From contig NVQY01000024.1 of assembly GCA_002400675.1 (NCBI GenBank), positions 1-20,327 of the forward strand: 20,327 bases of DNA, given 5' to 3'. Source of the DNA: Paracoccaceae bacterium (GTDB taxonomy: Bacteria > Pseudomonadota > Alphaproteobacteria > Rhodobacterales > Rhodobacteraceae). The first letter of the stretch is position 1, and each line of letters begins with the position of its first letter. The notes beneath the pieces were generated by a model. That model was not told the DNA's origin. It saw nothing but the letters and a program-made list of their open reading frames with translations, and made no database searches. A program made the position numbers and the translations under genes. Of the stretch, positions 1 through 7,943 are shown piece after piece.

Positions 1-318
1 ATGCTTCTGCAACAACCGTGCAATGGCATACAAATACCGCGCCCGCCCCGGCCCGCCAATCCGCTCCCACTTGCCCTGCGCCGCCCGCGCCGCGCCAACC
101 GCCGCATCAACATCCGCCTGACTGGCCTGCGACAGCGTCGCCAGTACTTCACCATTCGCCGGATTACGACTGTCAAACCCATCCCCGGGCGCGGTAAACG
201 CCCCATCAATGAAATGGCCAAACCGGTCGCCCTGATCCACCAGCCACGCCAGCGCCTCTGCCGCACTTTCCGGGGCCGGACCATACTCCATGGACTCGAA
301 TTTATCTCTGACACTCAT
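1..318 (-). CDS. Aldehyde dehydrogenase, N-terminal part (cut by window edge)
   Basis: Translating the minus strand from the ATG at 318 gives 106 codons open to the window edge, starting MSVRDKFESMEYGPAPESAA. The stretch reading FIDGAFTAPGDGFDSRNPAN, followed by GEVLATLSQASQADVDAAV, is the typical N-terminal strand and NAD-binding entry of the aldehyde dehydrogenase superfamily. The catalytic Cys and Glu lie outside the window. It sits 51 bases downstream of deoC on the same strand, so the two are probably cotranscribed. DeoC releases acetaldehyde, so an acetaldehyde-oxidising role is a reasonable inference, but the substrate cannot be read from this fragment. The start is preceded by a purine-rich AAGAAGAAG run ending close to the ATG, serving as a weak ribosome binding site. 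Family assignment is secure; substrate is not. Confidence 0.88.
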   Translation of the reverse strand, partial: MSVRDKFESMEYGPAPESAAEALAWLVDQGDRFGHFIDGAFTAPGDGFDSRNPANGEVLATLSQASQADVDAAVGAARAAQGKWERIGGPGRARYLYAIARLLQKH

Positions 319-320
319 GC

Positions 321-341
321 TTCTTCTTGTCCCAAATACTC
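321..341 (-). repeat. Degenerate relative of the 34-base intergenic element
   Basis: On the minus strand this reads GAGTATTTGGGACAAGAAGAA and then G, directly before the aldehyde dehydrogenase start. It resembles the second half of the two elements at 5061-5094 and 8657-8690 (a TATTT block, a short spacer, then an ACARAAGAAG-like block). The GC-rich first half is not recognisable here. It may be a decayed copy, or only a similar A/G-rich leader that serves as ribosome binding site. Confidence 0.3.
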
Positions 342-369
342 AAAATTCCAACGCCCGCACACCACCACC

Positions 370-1374
370 TCAGCCCATCGCATGACGATACCCCGCCGAA
401 TAAGCCCCGGTGACATGATGTTCCAACTGCCGCTCAATATCGCCCAGCAACGAACTGGCCCCGAACCGGAACAGATCGGGCCGCAACCAACGATCCCCCA
501 GTTCTTCCTTGATCAGCGCCAGATAGACCAACGCATCCTTGGCCTTGGAAATCCCCCCGGCAGGCTTATAGCCAATGCGATACCCGGTGCGCGCATAATA
601 CTCCCGGATCGCCCGGATCATCACCAGCGATACCGGCAGCGTCGCATTCACACTCTCTTTCCCGGTCGACGTCTTGATGAAATCTGCCCCCGCCATCATG
701 CACACCACCGACGCGCGGGCCACATTGCGTAACGTGCCCAACTCTCCGGTGGCCAAAATTGCCTTCACATGCGCGTCGCCACACGCGGCCCGAAACGTCT
801 GCATTTCTTCATAAAGGGCCTGCCAGTTCCCCGACAACACATGCCGGCGCGAAATCACGATGTCGATCTCTGCCGCCCCCGCCTTCACGCTCTCACCAAT
901 TTCGGCCACCCGCAGATGGAACGGAGACAACCCGGCAGGAAACCCGGTACTCACGGCCGCCACCGGAATGCCGCTACCCTCCAATGCGCCCACGGCAGGC
1001 GCAATCATATCGTGGTAAACACAGATCGCCCCCACGCTTATCGGCCCGACGCTGACCGGCCCCATACCCAACGCCTCCAACAGATCACGGCGCACCGGCT
1101 GGCGCGCCTTGGCGCACAATCGGCGCACCCTGTCGGCGGTGTCATCCCCGGCCAGCGTGGTCAGGTCAATGCAGGTCAGCGCGCGCAGCAACCACGCGGC
1201 CTGATATTCTTTCTTGACCGACCGTCGCCCCGGCAGGGTCGCCGCGCGCCGCTCGATCGCCGAGGTATTGGCCTGCACAGAGCGAACCCATTGCATGTCC
1301 AGCCCAATGCCGGGGTTTCGTGGCTCCATAACCTGCGGCAAATGGGGGGGTATCGGCTTGGTTTCAGTGGTCAT
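370..1374 (-). CDS. deoC: Deoxyribose-phosphate aldolase
   Basis: A class I aldolase that cleaves 2-deoxyribose 5-phosphate into acetaldehyde and glyceraldehyde 3-phosphate in deoxynucleoside catabolism. The protein is 334 residues from the ATG at 1374, the long form I associate with alphaproteobacteria (E. coli DeoC is about 259). Visible motifs are CIDLTTLAGDD at 68-78, AEIDIVI with the catalytic Asp at 171, the Schiff-base Lys234 in ADFIKTSTGK, and the second Lys270 in GYKPAGGI. An AAAGGG ribosome binding site lies 7 bases before ATG 1374; the ATG at 1377 is possible but only 4 bases away. Residues 105-114 read GPVSVGPISV, an apparent small tandem duplication just before the conserved VGAICVY strand. 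An aldehyde dehydrogenase gene follows on the same strand, which fits disposal of acetaldehyde. A dyad directly upstream may be its operator. Confidence 0.95.
   Translation of the reverse strand: MTTETKPIPPHLPQVMEPRNPGIGLDMQWVRSVQANTSAIERRAATLPGRRSVKKEYQAAWLLRALTCIDLTTLAGDDTADRVRRLCAKARQPVRRDLLEALGMGPVSVGPISVGAICVYHDMIAPAVGALEGSGIPVAAVSTGFPAGLSPFHLRVAEIGESVKAGAAEIDIVISRRHVLSGNWQALYEEMQTFRAACGDAHVKAILATGELGTLRNVARASVVCMMAGADFIKTSTGKESVNATLPVSLVMIRAIREYYARTGYRIGYKPAGGISKAKDALVYLALIKEELGDRWLRPDLFRFGASSLLGDIERQLEHHVTGAYSAGYRHAMG
1033..1062 (-). repeat. Imperfect 15-base tandem duplication inside deoC
   Basis: Read on the coding strand, GGGCCGGTCAGCGTC is followed immediately by GGGCCGATAAGCGTG, 12 of 15 bases identical and in frame. 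It encodes GPVSV then GPISV. It looks like a short in-frame duplication just ahead of the conserved VGAICVY strand of the aldolase barrel. Confidence 0.6.
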
Positions 1375-1391
1375 CATCAGCCCTTTTGGCG

Positions 1392-1413
1392 GTGTCAGAC
1401 CATAGGCTGACAC
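1392..1413. promoter_or_regulatory. Inverted repeat upstream of deoC, candidate operator
   Basis: Perfect 7-base arms GTGTCAG and CTGACAC are separated by 8 bases. The element ends 18 bases from the deoC start and lies in the 133-base gap between divergent deoC and mutL. On the deoC strand a TATGGT sequence falls inside the dyad and could be a -10 box, so a protein bound here could block deoC transcription. The binding protein is unknown. Confidence 0.4.
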
Positions 1414-1510
1414 GGGGGGCCGGGCTTGGCAAGAACGCGCGGGCACACGACACAAAAACCCTGATCATTGCGGTGGCAGAATCGCGGCCAGACATGCTAG
1501 GTTTAGCGGT

Positions 1511-3355
1511 ATGGCACACCCCAACCCCCATATCAGCGGTAACCCCCCCGTTATCCGTCAATTGGACGAGGCCGCAATCAATCGCATCGCTGCGGGCGAA
1601 GTGGTCGAACGCCCGGCCTCTGCGGTCAAGGAACTGGTGGAAAATGCCATTGACGCCGGGGCCACTCGGATTTCCATCGACATTGGCGACGGCGGCAAAA
1701 CCCTGATCCGGGTGACGGACGATGGTTGCGGCATCGCGCCGGATGATCTGGCGCTGGCCCTGTCGCGCCATGCAACCTCGAAAATCGACGGCTCGGACCT
1801 GCTCAACATCCACACTTTCGGGTTTCGTGGCGAGGCGCTACCGTCCCTTGGCGCGGTTGGCCGCCTAAGCATCACCAGCCGCGCGGCGGGTCAGGACGCG
1901 GCACAAATCCGCGTGGATGGCGGCACCACAAGCGCGGTCAAACCCGCCGCCCTGCGCGCCGGAACGACGGTGGAATTGCGAGACCTGTTTTACGCCACAC
2001 CCGCGCGGCTCAAGTTCCTGCGCACCGACCGCGCCGAATCGCTGGCGATAACGGATGTGATCAAACGGCTGGCCATGGCGGAACCCTCGATCGGCTTCAC
2101 ATTGCGCGATATCTCGGGCGCAGGTCAGGGCCGGGTGACCTTTCGCGCCGACGCCGAAACGGGCGATCTGTTTGATGCCCTGCACGCGCGACTGGCGCGC
2201 ATACTGGGGCGTGATTTTGCCGATAATTCACTGGCGATTGATGCCACCCGCGACGGGCTGCGCCTGTTTGGCTATGCGGCCTTGCCGACCTATTCGCGCG
2301 GTGCGGCGGTGGCGCAATACCTGTTCGTCAATGGCCGACCCGTAAAGGACCGGATGCTGACGGGCGCCCTGCGCGGGGCGTATTACGATTTCCTCAGCCG
2401 TGACCGGCATCCGGTGGCCGCCTTGTTCCTTGATTGCGACCCGGAACTGGTGGATGTGAACGTGCACCCGGCCAAATCCGAAGTACGCTTTCGCGATCCG
2501 GCCCTTGCCCGTGGGCTGATCGTTTCCGCCTTGCGTCACGCGCTGGGCAATGCCGGCCATCGCGCCTCAAGCACCGTTGCCGCCGGGGTCTTGGGGGCCA
2601 TGACCCCGGAACCAACCGGCGCGCGGGTCTATCAGATGGACCGGCCCTCGCTGGGCGCGCGAACTGCCGCCTACGCTGCGCAAGCACCGGGATTTGGCGA
2701 GATGGAAAACCAGTTCAGTGGCCGGGTGGTCGATGTGCGGGATACTTGCGAGGACGCCCAACAGGCAGACGAACAACGCCCACTTGGGGCCGCACGCGGC
2801 CAGGTGCACGAAAACTACATCATCGCCCAGACCGCCACCGGCATGGTGATCGTCGACCAACACGCAGCGCACGAACGGCTGGTCTACGAAAAGCTAAAGG
2901 CCCAGATGGCCGAAAACGGAGTCGCCGCCCAAGCCTTGCTAATCCCCGAAATCGTCGATCTGTCCGAAGCCGACGCCGCCCGCCTGCTCGAAATCGCCCC
3001 CGATCTGGCCCGCCTTGGCCTGACTGTCGAACCCTTTGGTGGCGGCGCGATTGCGGTGCGCGAAATCCCGGCGATCTTGGGCGAAGTGAACGCCAGTGCG
3101 ATGATTCACGACATTCTGGATGAGTTGGCTGATCTGGGCACCAGCCATTCGGTGCAGGCGCGGATCGAGGCGATCCTGTCCCGCGTGGCCTGCCACGGAT
3201 CAATCCGGTCGGGGCGCCGGATGCGCGCCGAGGAAATGAACGCGCTGCTGCGCGAGATGGAGGCAACGCCCCACTCCGGTCAATGCAACCACGGGCGCCC
3301 CACTTATGTTGAATTGAAACTGGCCGATATCGAACGGCTGTTTGGACGCACATGA
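1511..3355 (+). CDS. mutL: DNA mismatch repair protein MutL (endonuclease-type)
   Basis: MutL couples mismatch recognition by MutS to strand incision and excision. The 614-residue protein has the GHKL ATPase motifs [10 protein letters not shown] (41-50, with Glu41 and Asn45), DDGCGI (70-75) and GFRGEAL (104-110), and the conserved [14 protein letters not shown] (314-327). A linker at about 335-425 precedes the dimerisation domain. That domain carries [12 protein letters not shown] at 449-460, matching the DQHA(X)2E(X)4E metal-binding endonuclease motif found in bacteria without MutH, plus [10 protein letters not shown] (560-569) and CNHGRPT (592-598), which complete the site. It should therefore nick DNA itself. 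The start at 1511 gives the usual N-terminus just before [21 protein letters not shown], but no good Shine-Dalgarno sequence precedes it. The stop overlaps the rmuC start as ATGA. Confidence 0.98.
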   Translation: MAHPNPHISGNPPVIRQLDEAAINRIAAGEVVERPASAVKELVENAIDAGATRISIDIGDGGKTLIRVTDDGCGIAPDDLALALSRHATSKIDGSDLLNIHTFGFRGEALPSLGAVGRLSITSRAAGQDAAQIRVDGGTTSAVKPAALRAGTTVELRDLFYATPARLKFLRTDRAESLAITDVIKRLAMAEPSIGFTLRDISGAGQGRVTFRADAETGDLFDALHARLARILGRDFADNSLAIDATRDGLRLFGYAALPTYSRGAAVAQYLFVNGRPVKDRMLTGALRGAYYDFLSRDRHPVAALFLDCDPELVDVNVHPAKSEVRFRDPALARGLIVSALRHALGNAGHRASSTVAAGVLGAMTPEPTGARVYQMDRPSLGARTAAYAAQAPGFGEMENQFSGRVVDVRDTCEDAQQADEQRPLGAARGQVHENYIIAQTATGMVIVDQHAAHERLVYEKLKAQMAENGVAAQALLIPEIVDLSEADAARLLEIAPDLARLGLTVEPFGGGAIAVREIPAILGEVNASAMIHDILDELADLGTSHSVQARIEAILSRVACHGSIRSGRRMRAEEMNALLREMEATPHSGQCNHGRPTYVELKLADIERLFGRT

Positions 3356-4590
3356 TTACATTTAACGGACAAACCTTTGCGCTGGATGACCCTTTGGTGA
3401 TCGTGGTTCTGGCGGCGGGCGCGGCCCTGTTACTGGTGCTGTTCTTGCTGATCCTGTCCCTGCGCGCCGCGCGCCGGTCGGGGCGGATGGCCGAACCTTT
3501 GGCGCAACATATGGCCATTCTTGGCCAAAACGTGCAGGCGCTGGGCGCGGGCCAGGAACTGCTGCGCGGCGGGTTGCAGAACGCGTCCGATACGCAGGCC
3601 AACGCGCAAGTGCAGGTTATACAGGTGGTCGAGGCGCGCCTGTCGGCCCTTCAGTCGCAAATGAACGACCGGCTGGCGGATAATGCCGCGCGCTCGACCC
3701 GGGCGTTGGCGGATATGCAGGAGCGGATGAAAGACACGCTGCATGGGACGTCGAAACAGACCGCGACGTCGCTGACGCAGCTACAGGAACGGCTGGCGGC
3801 GATCGACAAGGCGCAGGACAATATCACCAAATTGTCGGGCGATGTCCTTAGCCTTCAGGACATTCTGAGCAACAAGCAGACGCGCGGGGCGTTTGGCGAG
3901 ATTCAGCTGAATGATATCGTGTCCAAGGCGCTGCCGCGCGACAGCTATCAGATGCAGGCCACCCTGAGTAACGGCAAGCGGGCCGATTGCCTGATCCACC
4001 TGCCCAACCCTCCGGGACCGATTGTCATCGACAGCAAATTCCCGCTTGAGGCGTATGAGGCGCTGCGCCGGGCCGACACTAAGGCGGAAATGGCCGAGGC
4101 GATGCGGATGATGCGCACCTCTGTTCGCGTGCATATCAAGGCCATTTCCGAACGCTATATTCTTGAGGGCGAAACCGCCGATGGGGCGCTGATGTTCCTG
4201 CCGTCCGAGGCGGTTTATGCCGAATTGCACGCCAATTTCCCCGAACTGGTGCGCGAAGGCTTTGCCGCGCGGGTGTGGATCGTGTCGCCGACCACCTGCA
4301 TGGCGACGCTGAACACCATGCGCGCGATCCTTAAGGACGCGCGGATGCAGGAACAGGCGGGGGCGATCCGGCGCGAACTGGCCTTGCTGCACAAGGATGT
4401 GGAACGGCTGGGTGATCGGGTGGGCAGTCTGGACCGGCATTTCGGGCAGGCGGCCAAGGATATCGCCGACATCAAGATCAGCGCCGACAAAGCCGGGCGG
4501 CGCGCGCTGCGGCTGGACAATTTCGACTTTGAGGAAATTGCACCGGACGAGCCGGGGAATGTGGTACCGTTGAACAAACCGGAAGGTTGA
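3352..4590 (+). CDS. rmuC: DNA recombination protein RmuC
   Basis: RmuC-family proteins limit recombination at inverted repeats and have a nuclease-like core; the exact activity is poorly known. The 412-residue product starts with one membrane segment at about residues 14-37 ([20 protein letters not shown]). A long heptad-rich, Gln/Ala-rich coiled coil follows to about residue 165. The conserved RmuC domain then includes [10 protein letters not shown], the stretch around [30 protein letters not shown] and VWIVSPTT. The order membrane anchor, coiled coil, catalytic-like core is standard for the family. Its ATG overlaps the mutL stop by four bases, so translation is probably coupled and both proteins are made from one repair mRNA. 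Confidence 0.95.
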   Translation: MITFNGQTFALDDPLVIVVLAAGAALLLVLFLLILSLRAARRSGRMAEPLAQHMAILGQNVQALGAGQELLRGGLQNASDTQANAQVQVIQVVEARLSALQSQMNDRLADNAARSTRALADMQERMKDTLHGTSKQTATSLTQLQERLAAIDKAQDNITKLSGDVLSLQDILSNKQTRGAFGEIQLNDIVSKALPRDSYQMQATLSNGKRADCLIHLPNPPGPIVIDSKFPLEAYEALRRADTKAEMAEAMRMMRTSVRVHIKAISERYILEGETADGALMFLPSEAVYAELHANFPELVREGFAARVWIVSPTTCMATLNTMRAILKDARMQEQAGAIRRELALLHKDVERLGDRVGSLDRHFGQAAKDIADIKISADKAGRRALRLDNFDFEEIAPDEPGNVVPLNKPEG

Positions 4591-4697
4591 CGTGTTTGGA
4601 ATGGCCTAAATCAGGGTGACTTGCGTAAGATCAAAGACGCAGGGGGCGCGATTGGGGTCAGATCGGCCTGACGTATGCGAACAGGAGAGCCAAGAAG

Positions 4698-5024
4698 ATG
4701 CTGGAAATTTCTGCCCGAAAAGTAGCGCAAGTGGCGCTAATGGCCCGCGAGTTGGGTCGCGCCGAGGGCGAATTGCGCGCCTTTGTGGATCGGCTGAGCG
4801 AGGATGAGCAGGCCGAGTTGGTGGCGATCATGTGGATCGGGCGGGAGAGCTTTTTCGCCGAGGATCTGGCCGAGGCGATCAGCACTGCGCGGGCCGAGGC
4901 GACCACCCCTTGTGCGGATTATCTGATTGGTACGCCGCATTTGTCGGATCATTTAGAAAACGGGCTGGATGCGTTGGGGATATCTGCAACGGATGCCGAA
5001 GACGATGTGATGGGATCAAAATGA
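4698..5024 (+). CDS. Small DUF3775-type protein of unknown function
   Basis: A 108-residue acidic, helical protein starting MLEISARKVAQVALMAREL. The core LRAFVDRLSEDEQAELVAI followed by MWIGRESF and the later TARAEATTPCADYLIGTPHL resemble the DUF3775 family of small alphaproteobacterial proteins, from memory of that family. No signal peptide, membrane segment or catalytic motif is evident. An AGGAG ribosome binding site lies 11 bases upstream of the ATG at 4698. It follows rmuC on the same strand after 107 bases, a gap containing a short GTCAG-N6-CTGAC dyad (4657-4672), so it may have its own promoter. I cannot assign a role. Confidence 0.8.
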   Translation: MLEISARKVAQVALMARELGRAEGELRAFVDRLSEDEQAELVAIMWIGRESFFAEDLAEAISTARAEATTPCADYLIGTPHLSDHLENGLDALGISATDAEDDVMGSK

Positions 5025-5044
5025 GCCACGCCCAAGGGCGCGGC
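5013..5044 (-). terminator. Weak intrinsic terminator of the lysine-degradation operon
   Basis: On the minus strand GCCGCGCC and GGCGTGGC pair over 8 bases (one G-U) around a CTTG loop, followed by TCATTTTGATCC. This lies about 50 bases past the last gene of the minus-strand operon and touches the stop codon of the convergent DUF3775 gene. The T-run is short, so efficiency is uncertain. Confidence 0.4.
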
Positions 5045-5060
5045 GCAGAAATGTAGAAGT

Positions 5061-5094
5061 GCCTCCGGCGGGGATATTTAGCAAACAGAAGAAG
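5061..5094 (+). repeat. 34-base intergenic element, copy 1
   Basis: Starts GCCTCCGGCGGGGATATTTA, then two variable bases (gc), then AAACAGAAGAAG. It is 32 of 34 identical to the copy at 8657-8690. It lies between two convergent genes and ends one base before the saccharopine dehydrogenase stop codon. Both copies point the same way although their gene contexts differ. Confidence 0.75.
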
Positions 5095-5095
5095 A

Positions 5096-6238
5096 TCAGG
5101 ACAGGTGGTCAATGATTTGCAGGTGTTGCACCAGTTTGTCGATTTCTGCCATCCAGGTTTGCACCAGTTTTGCATCACTTGGGGCCGCGTGGACTCCGGC
5201 GGGGATGGCGCGGTTTTGTACCGCTTCTACCGCGAGTGAGACCGGGATTGACACAAGGCGCGCCATAGCAGTTCCGCGCGCGTCGCCCCATGCGTCCATC
5301 ACATAGGTTTTGTGCCAGACGGGTACGCCGTCTTTGTCGGCCTGAAGGCTGACGCACAGGATGACCCGGTCGGGTTCGCCGGCCTCATAGGCGTTGTCGC
5401 GCCAGAACTGGTCTGACATTTCTTTTAGCCGCGCGTCGCCTGTTGGGCCGGACAGGGTTTCCACCTCTTTGAACACATCGCCCCAGGCATCAGCCCAGCC
5501 GTTCAGGCGCAGGGTGCCACGGACGAATTCGCGCACGGTCCAGTCTTTGTCGAAGTCGTATTGCGCCATGAAGGGCACGCTGTCGCGGTTCGGGTAGACC
5601 TCAAAACTTTCGGGGGTGGGCAGGGGCGCGTCGTAGGAGGTGATTGCGTCCCAGGGCCGATCAACGCGCAATTCGGTATAGTTGCGGATCGAGCGCGAGG
5701 GCGAGCGAAGGGCTTTGAGCACGCCTAAGGGCGACCAGCTGAATTTATAGCGGAAGGCGTTGGGGGTTTTGGGCACGCCGCCGCAATAAGAGGTGAAGCT
5801 GAGGTGGTTTTTTGCGTCAAAGGCGTCAGAGGCGCGGTAGTCGGCCACCAGCGCGTGGGCCATCAGGTGGTCGATGCCGGGGTCGAGGCCGACTTCGTTT
5901 ACCAAAGCCACGCCAGCCGCGCGGGCCGCATCGTCGAGTGCGCGCATTTCCGGGGCAATGTAAGATGAGCTGACGAAATGGGCAGATTTTGAGATCGCCA
6001 GTTCGGCCAGCGGTACATGCCAGTCGCCGGGCAGCATCGAGACAATGACGTCGCCAGCCTTGAGGGTCGCGGACAGCGCGTCGATGTCAAAGGCGCGGAT
6101 GTCCTTGGTCAGGTCGCCGACCGCATTTTGTGCGGTGGCGATTGTTCGGTTCCAGACGATCACGTCCTGTTGGTTTTCGATCAGCCGTCGCAGGCCGGGG
6201 ATGGCGGAAAGGCCGGTGCCGCACCAATGGATTGTCAT
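5096..6238 (-). CDS. Saccharopine dehydrogenase, glutamate-forming type
   Basis: Expected to oxidise saccharopine to glutamate plus 2-aminoadipate 6-semialdehyde. The 380-residue protein has an N-terminal Rossmann fold with GTG at 7-9, then NEVGLDPGIDHLMA (114-127), SYCGGVP (150-156) and YKFSWSP (164-170), all hallmarks of Lys9-type saccharopine reductases. Its ribosome binding site AAAGGG is embedded in the last codons of the preceding gene and only three bases separate the two genes, so translation is likely coupled. It is last in a four-gene minus-strand operon. Pairing with the Lys1-type enzyme just upstream indicates the saccharopine route of lysine breakdown, with the two activities on separate polypeptides rather than fused as in plants and animals. 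Biosynthetic direction is unlikely in a proteobacterium, which normally makes lysine from diaminopimelate. Confidence 0.88.
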   Translation of the reverse strand: MTIHWCGTGLSAIPGLRRLIENQQDVIVWNRTIATAQNAVGDLTKDIRAFDIDALSATLKAGDVIVSMLPGDWHVPLAELAISKSAHFVSSSYIAPEMRALDDAARAAGVALVNEVGLDPGIDHLMAHALVADYRASDAFDAKNHLSFTSYCGGVPKTPNAFRYKFSWSPLGVLKALRSPSRSIRNYTELRVDRPWDAITSYDAPLPTPESFEVYPNRDSVPFMAQYDFDKDWTVREFVRGTLRLNGWADAWGDVFKEVETLSGPTGDARLKEMSDQFWRDNAYEAGEPDRVILCVSLQADKDGVPVWHKTYVMDAWGDARGTAMARLVSIPVSLAVEAVQNRAIPAGVHAAPSDAKLVQTWMAEIDKLVQHLQIIDHLS

Positions 6239-6241
6239 GTT

Positions 6242-7297
6242 TCAGATCCCTTTCATGTGGGTGTCGAATGTGGCCTTGGCCCGGCCCCAGACTCCGGTGG
6301 TCAGAGTGTTTAGGCTCAGCAGCGATGGCAAGAGTTGTTCGGCGAAATCGGTTGAGGATTCAACCGGCAGCATTGATGGCAGGTTGTCGATTGCGGTGAC
6401 GTCCAGTGGCGGGTTTTCCTGCACCCGCAGGGCCGGGTGGTCCCATGTGGTGGTGCGGTCATAGACTTTGATCGGGGAAAAGTCGCTGTCCGGGTCGCAG
6501 GCGATATCGCCAATCACGCTTAGGGTGCGGGGTGCGGTTTTGGCGCTGGCCGGGACGAACACAGGCGTACCGGCGCGCGCGAGGATGCAGTTGAAAAAGA
6601 TATCATGGGTCAGGATTTCCGGGAATGGCCCGCCATTGGCGGTTTCCTTCATGTCCCATTTGGTGACACTCATGCCCATTGCCTCGCAGAGGTCGCTGGC
6701 CCCGGTGCCGACGCGGCCCAAGGCACCGATGACCATGGCCGAGGGGCGGGGTTTGTTGGTGTTATCCAGTTCAGTTGTCAGGGCGGCGCGCAGGGCGGCA
6801 GACCCGCCATAGACCGACACCGGGCCGGCGATGGCCCCGTGTTGCTGCGCGGCCCAGCATTTCAGCGCCACTGCCGCCCCGGCGTAGCCCGCCCAATAGC
6901 CAAAGGCGGCAACGCGGCGGCCATCCTTGCCGACCAGATATTCGAGGTCATACAATGTGCCGCCCCCGGCCGCGAACCGGGCAAGCAGGATCTGCCCCGA
7001 GGGTTGGCCTTTGTAGGCGTGGCCGAACAGGATGTGGCGGTGGGTCAGGGGGGTGGCGTCTTCGGGCAGTTCCTTGAGACCAAAGATGATGGCGTCTGCC
7101 GGGGCGTCGGGCCAGCTGTTTTCCGGGGCGATGGTGCATCCGGCTGCGCGGTAGTCGTCGATCGGGATCGCGCGGACCGAGCTTTGTTCGACGGTGACCT
7201 TGATGCCCGCGTCTAGCAGGGCGCGCGCGCCGTCCGGGGTCAGGCCAACCCGTTCTTCGTTGGGGCGCTGTTCGGCCCGGACCCAGAGATGTGTCAT
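6242..7297 (-). CDS. Saccharopine dehydrogenase, lysine-forming type (lysine-ketoglutarate reductase role)
   Basis: A 351-residue member of the alanine dehydrogenase/Lys1 fold. In catabolism it would condense lysine with 2-oxoglutarate to saccharopine. RPNEERVGLTPDGA near the start, IIFGLKELPED with Lys75, HILFGHAYKGQ with His93, the nucleotide-binding VIGALGRVGTGA and DNLPSMLPVESS near the C-terminus all match yeast Lys1. Lys75 and His93 correspond to the acid-base pair Lys77 and His96 of that enzyme. The start at 7297 follows an AAGGAAG site that overlaps the stop codon of the upstream glutathione S-transferase gene (gap 12 bases). The next gene, three bases downstream, encodes the second enzyme of the pathway. 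The aminoadipate semialdehyde dehydrogenase needed next is not in the window. Confidence 0.9.
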   Translation of the reverse strand: MTHLWVRAEQRPNEERVGLTPDGARALLDAGIKVTVEQSSVRAIPIDDYRAAGCTIAPENSWPDAPADAIIFGLKELPEDATPLTHRHILFGHAYKGQPSGQILLARFAAGGGTLYDLEYLVGKDGRRVAAFGYWAGYAGAAVALKCWAAQQHGAIAGPVSVYGGSAALRAALTTELDNTNKPRPSAMVIGALGRVGTGASDLCEAMGMSVTKWDMKETANGGPFPEILTHDIFFNCILARAGTPVFVPASAKTAPRTLSVIGDIACDPDSDFSPIKVYDRTTTWDHPALRVQENPPLDVTAIDNLPSMLPVESSTDFAEQLLPSLLSLNTLTTGVWGRAKATFDTHMKGI

Positions 7298-7309
7298 GTG
7301 GTGGCTTCC

Positions 7310-7927
7310 TTACAATATTCCTGCTGCGCGTGTGGCCTGAACCGATGGGCGCGATTCCATTTCCTGCATGAAGGCCTGCAGCCCGTCAAACCGGGACAGG
7401 TCAACGCCGTCGCCTGTCAGCCATGTGCTGATGGTGAACAGCCACGGGTCCGCGAGGCTGATCTGGTCGCCCAGCACAAACGGGCCGGCAAGGCAGCAGG
7501 TTTCGATATGGGTGCAGCAGTCGGTCATGTTTTGCGCCACTTTGGCCGTCATATCCGCCCAAGAGGATTCGTTGCTGGCCCAGCGTTGCCCGCGCATTTT
7601 GTGGGCGTGGTTCACATGCGCGGTTGAGGCGAGGTAATACATCACTTCGCGCATCTTTGCGGCCCTTAACGGGTCGGACGGGACCAGCCCGGCCTGAGGA
7701 GCGATCGCGGCGGCATACTCAAGCAACGCGCCGGTTTCGGTCAGGGTTCCGTGGTTGGTGACAAGGGCGGGCACCCGGCCTTTTGGGTTCAGTTTGTGGT
7801 AGTCTGGTTTGGTCTGTTCGCCCTTGGAGAAATCAACAAGGACCGGTTCGAAATCGAGGCCTGCCTCGTGCAGGGTGATGGCGGTGGCGACGGCGATGGT
7901 GCCGGGGGCGTAGAACAGGCGCAGCAT
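7310..7927 (-). CDS. Glutathione S-transferase family protein
   Basis: A 205-residue protein with an N-terminal thioredoxin-like domain (MLRLFYAPGTIAVATAITLH) and an all-helical C-terminal domain. The GSH-binding cis-Pro segment GRVPALV is at 50-56 and the glutathione-contacting TETGAL at 63-68. In beta-class enzymes the N-terminal motif carries a Cys (PGACS); here the matching position is Ile11 (PGTIA), so that catalytic Cys is absent and Thr10 or another residue would have to serve. I chose the ATG at 7927 because AAGGA lies 8 bases upstream and the fold starts there; an upstream ATG would overlap the preceding gene. It sits between a histidine-phosphatase-fold gene (16-base gap) and the lysine-degradation pair (12-base gap). 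Its substrate is unknown, and a link to lysine catabolism is by context only. Confidence 0.88.
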   Translation of the reverse strand: MLRLFYAPGTIAVATAITLHEAGLDFEPVLVDFSKGEQTKPDYHKLNPKGRVPALVTNHGTLTETGALLEYAAAIAPQAGLVPSDPLRAAKMREVMYYLASTAHVNHAHKMRGQRWASNESSWADMTAKVAQNMTDCCTHIETCCLAGPFVLGDQISLADPWLFTISTWLTGDGVDLSRFDGLQAFMQEMESRPSVQATRAAGIL

Positions 7928-7943
7928 GGGATGGTTCCTTTGG

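Noticed and set aside
1..732. Long plus-strand open frame over deoC and the aldehyde dehydrogenase
   Set aside because: It lies antisense to two well-recognised genes and its translation is Pro/Arg/His-rich low-complexity sequence, typical of the opposite strand of GC-rich genes.
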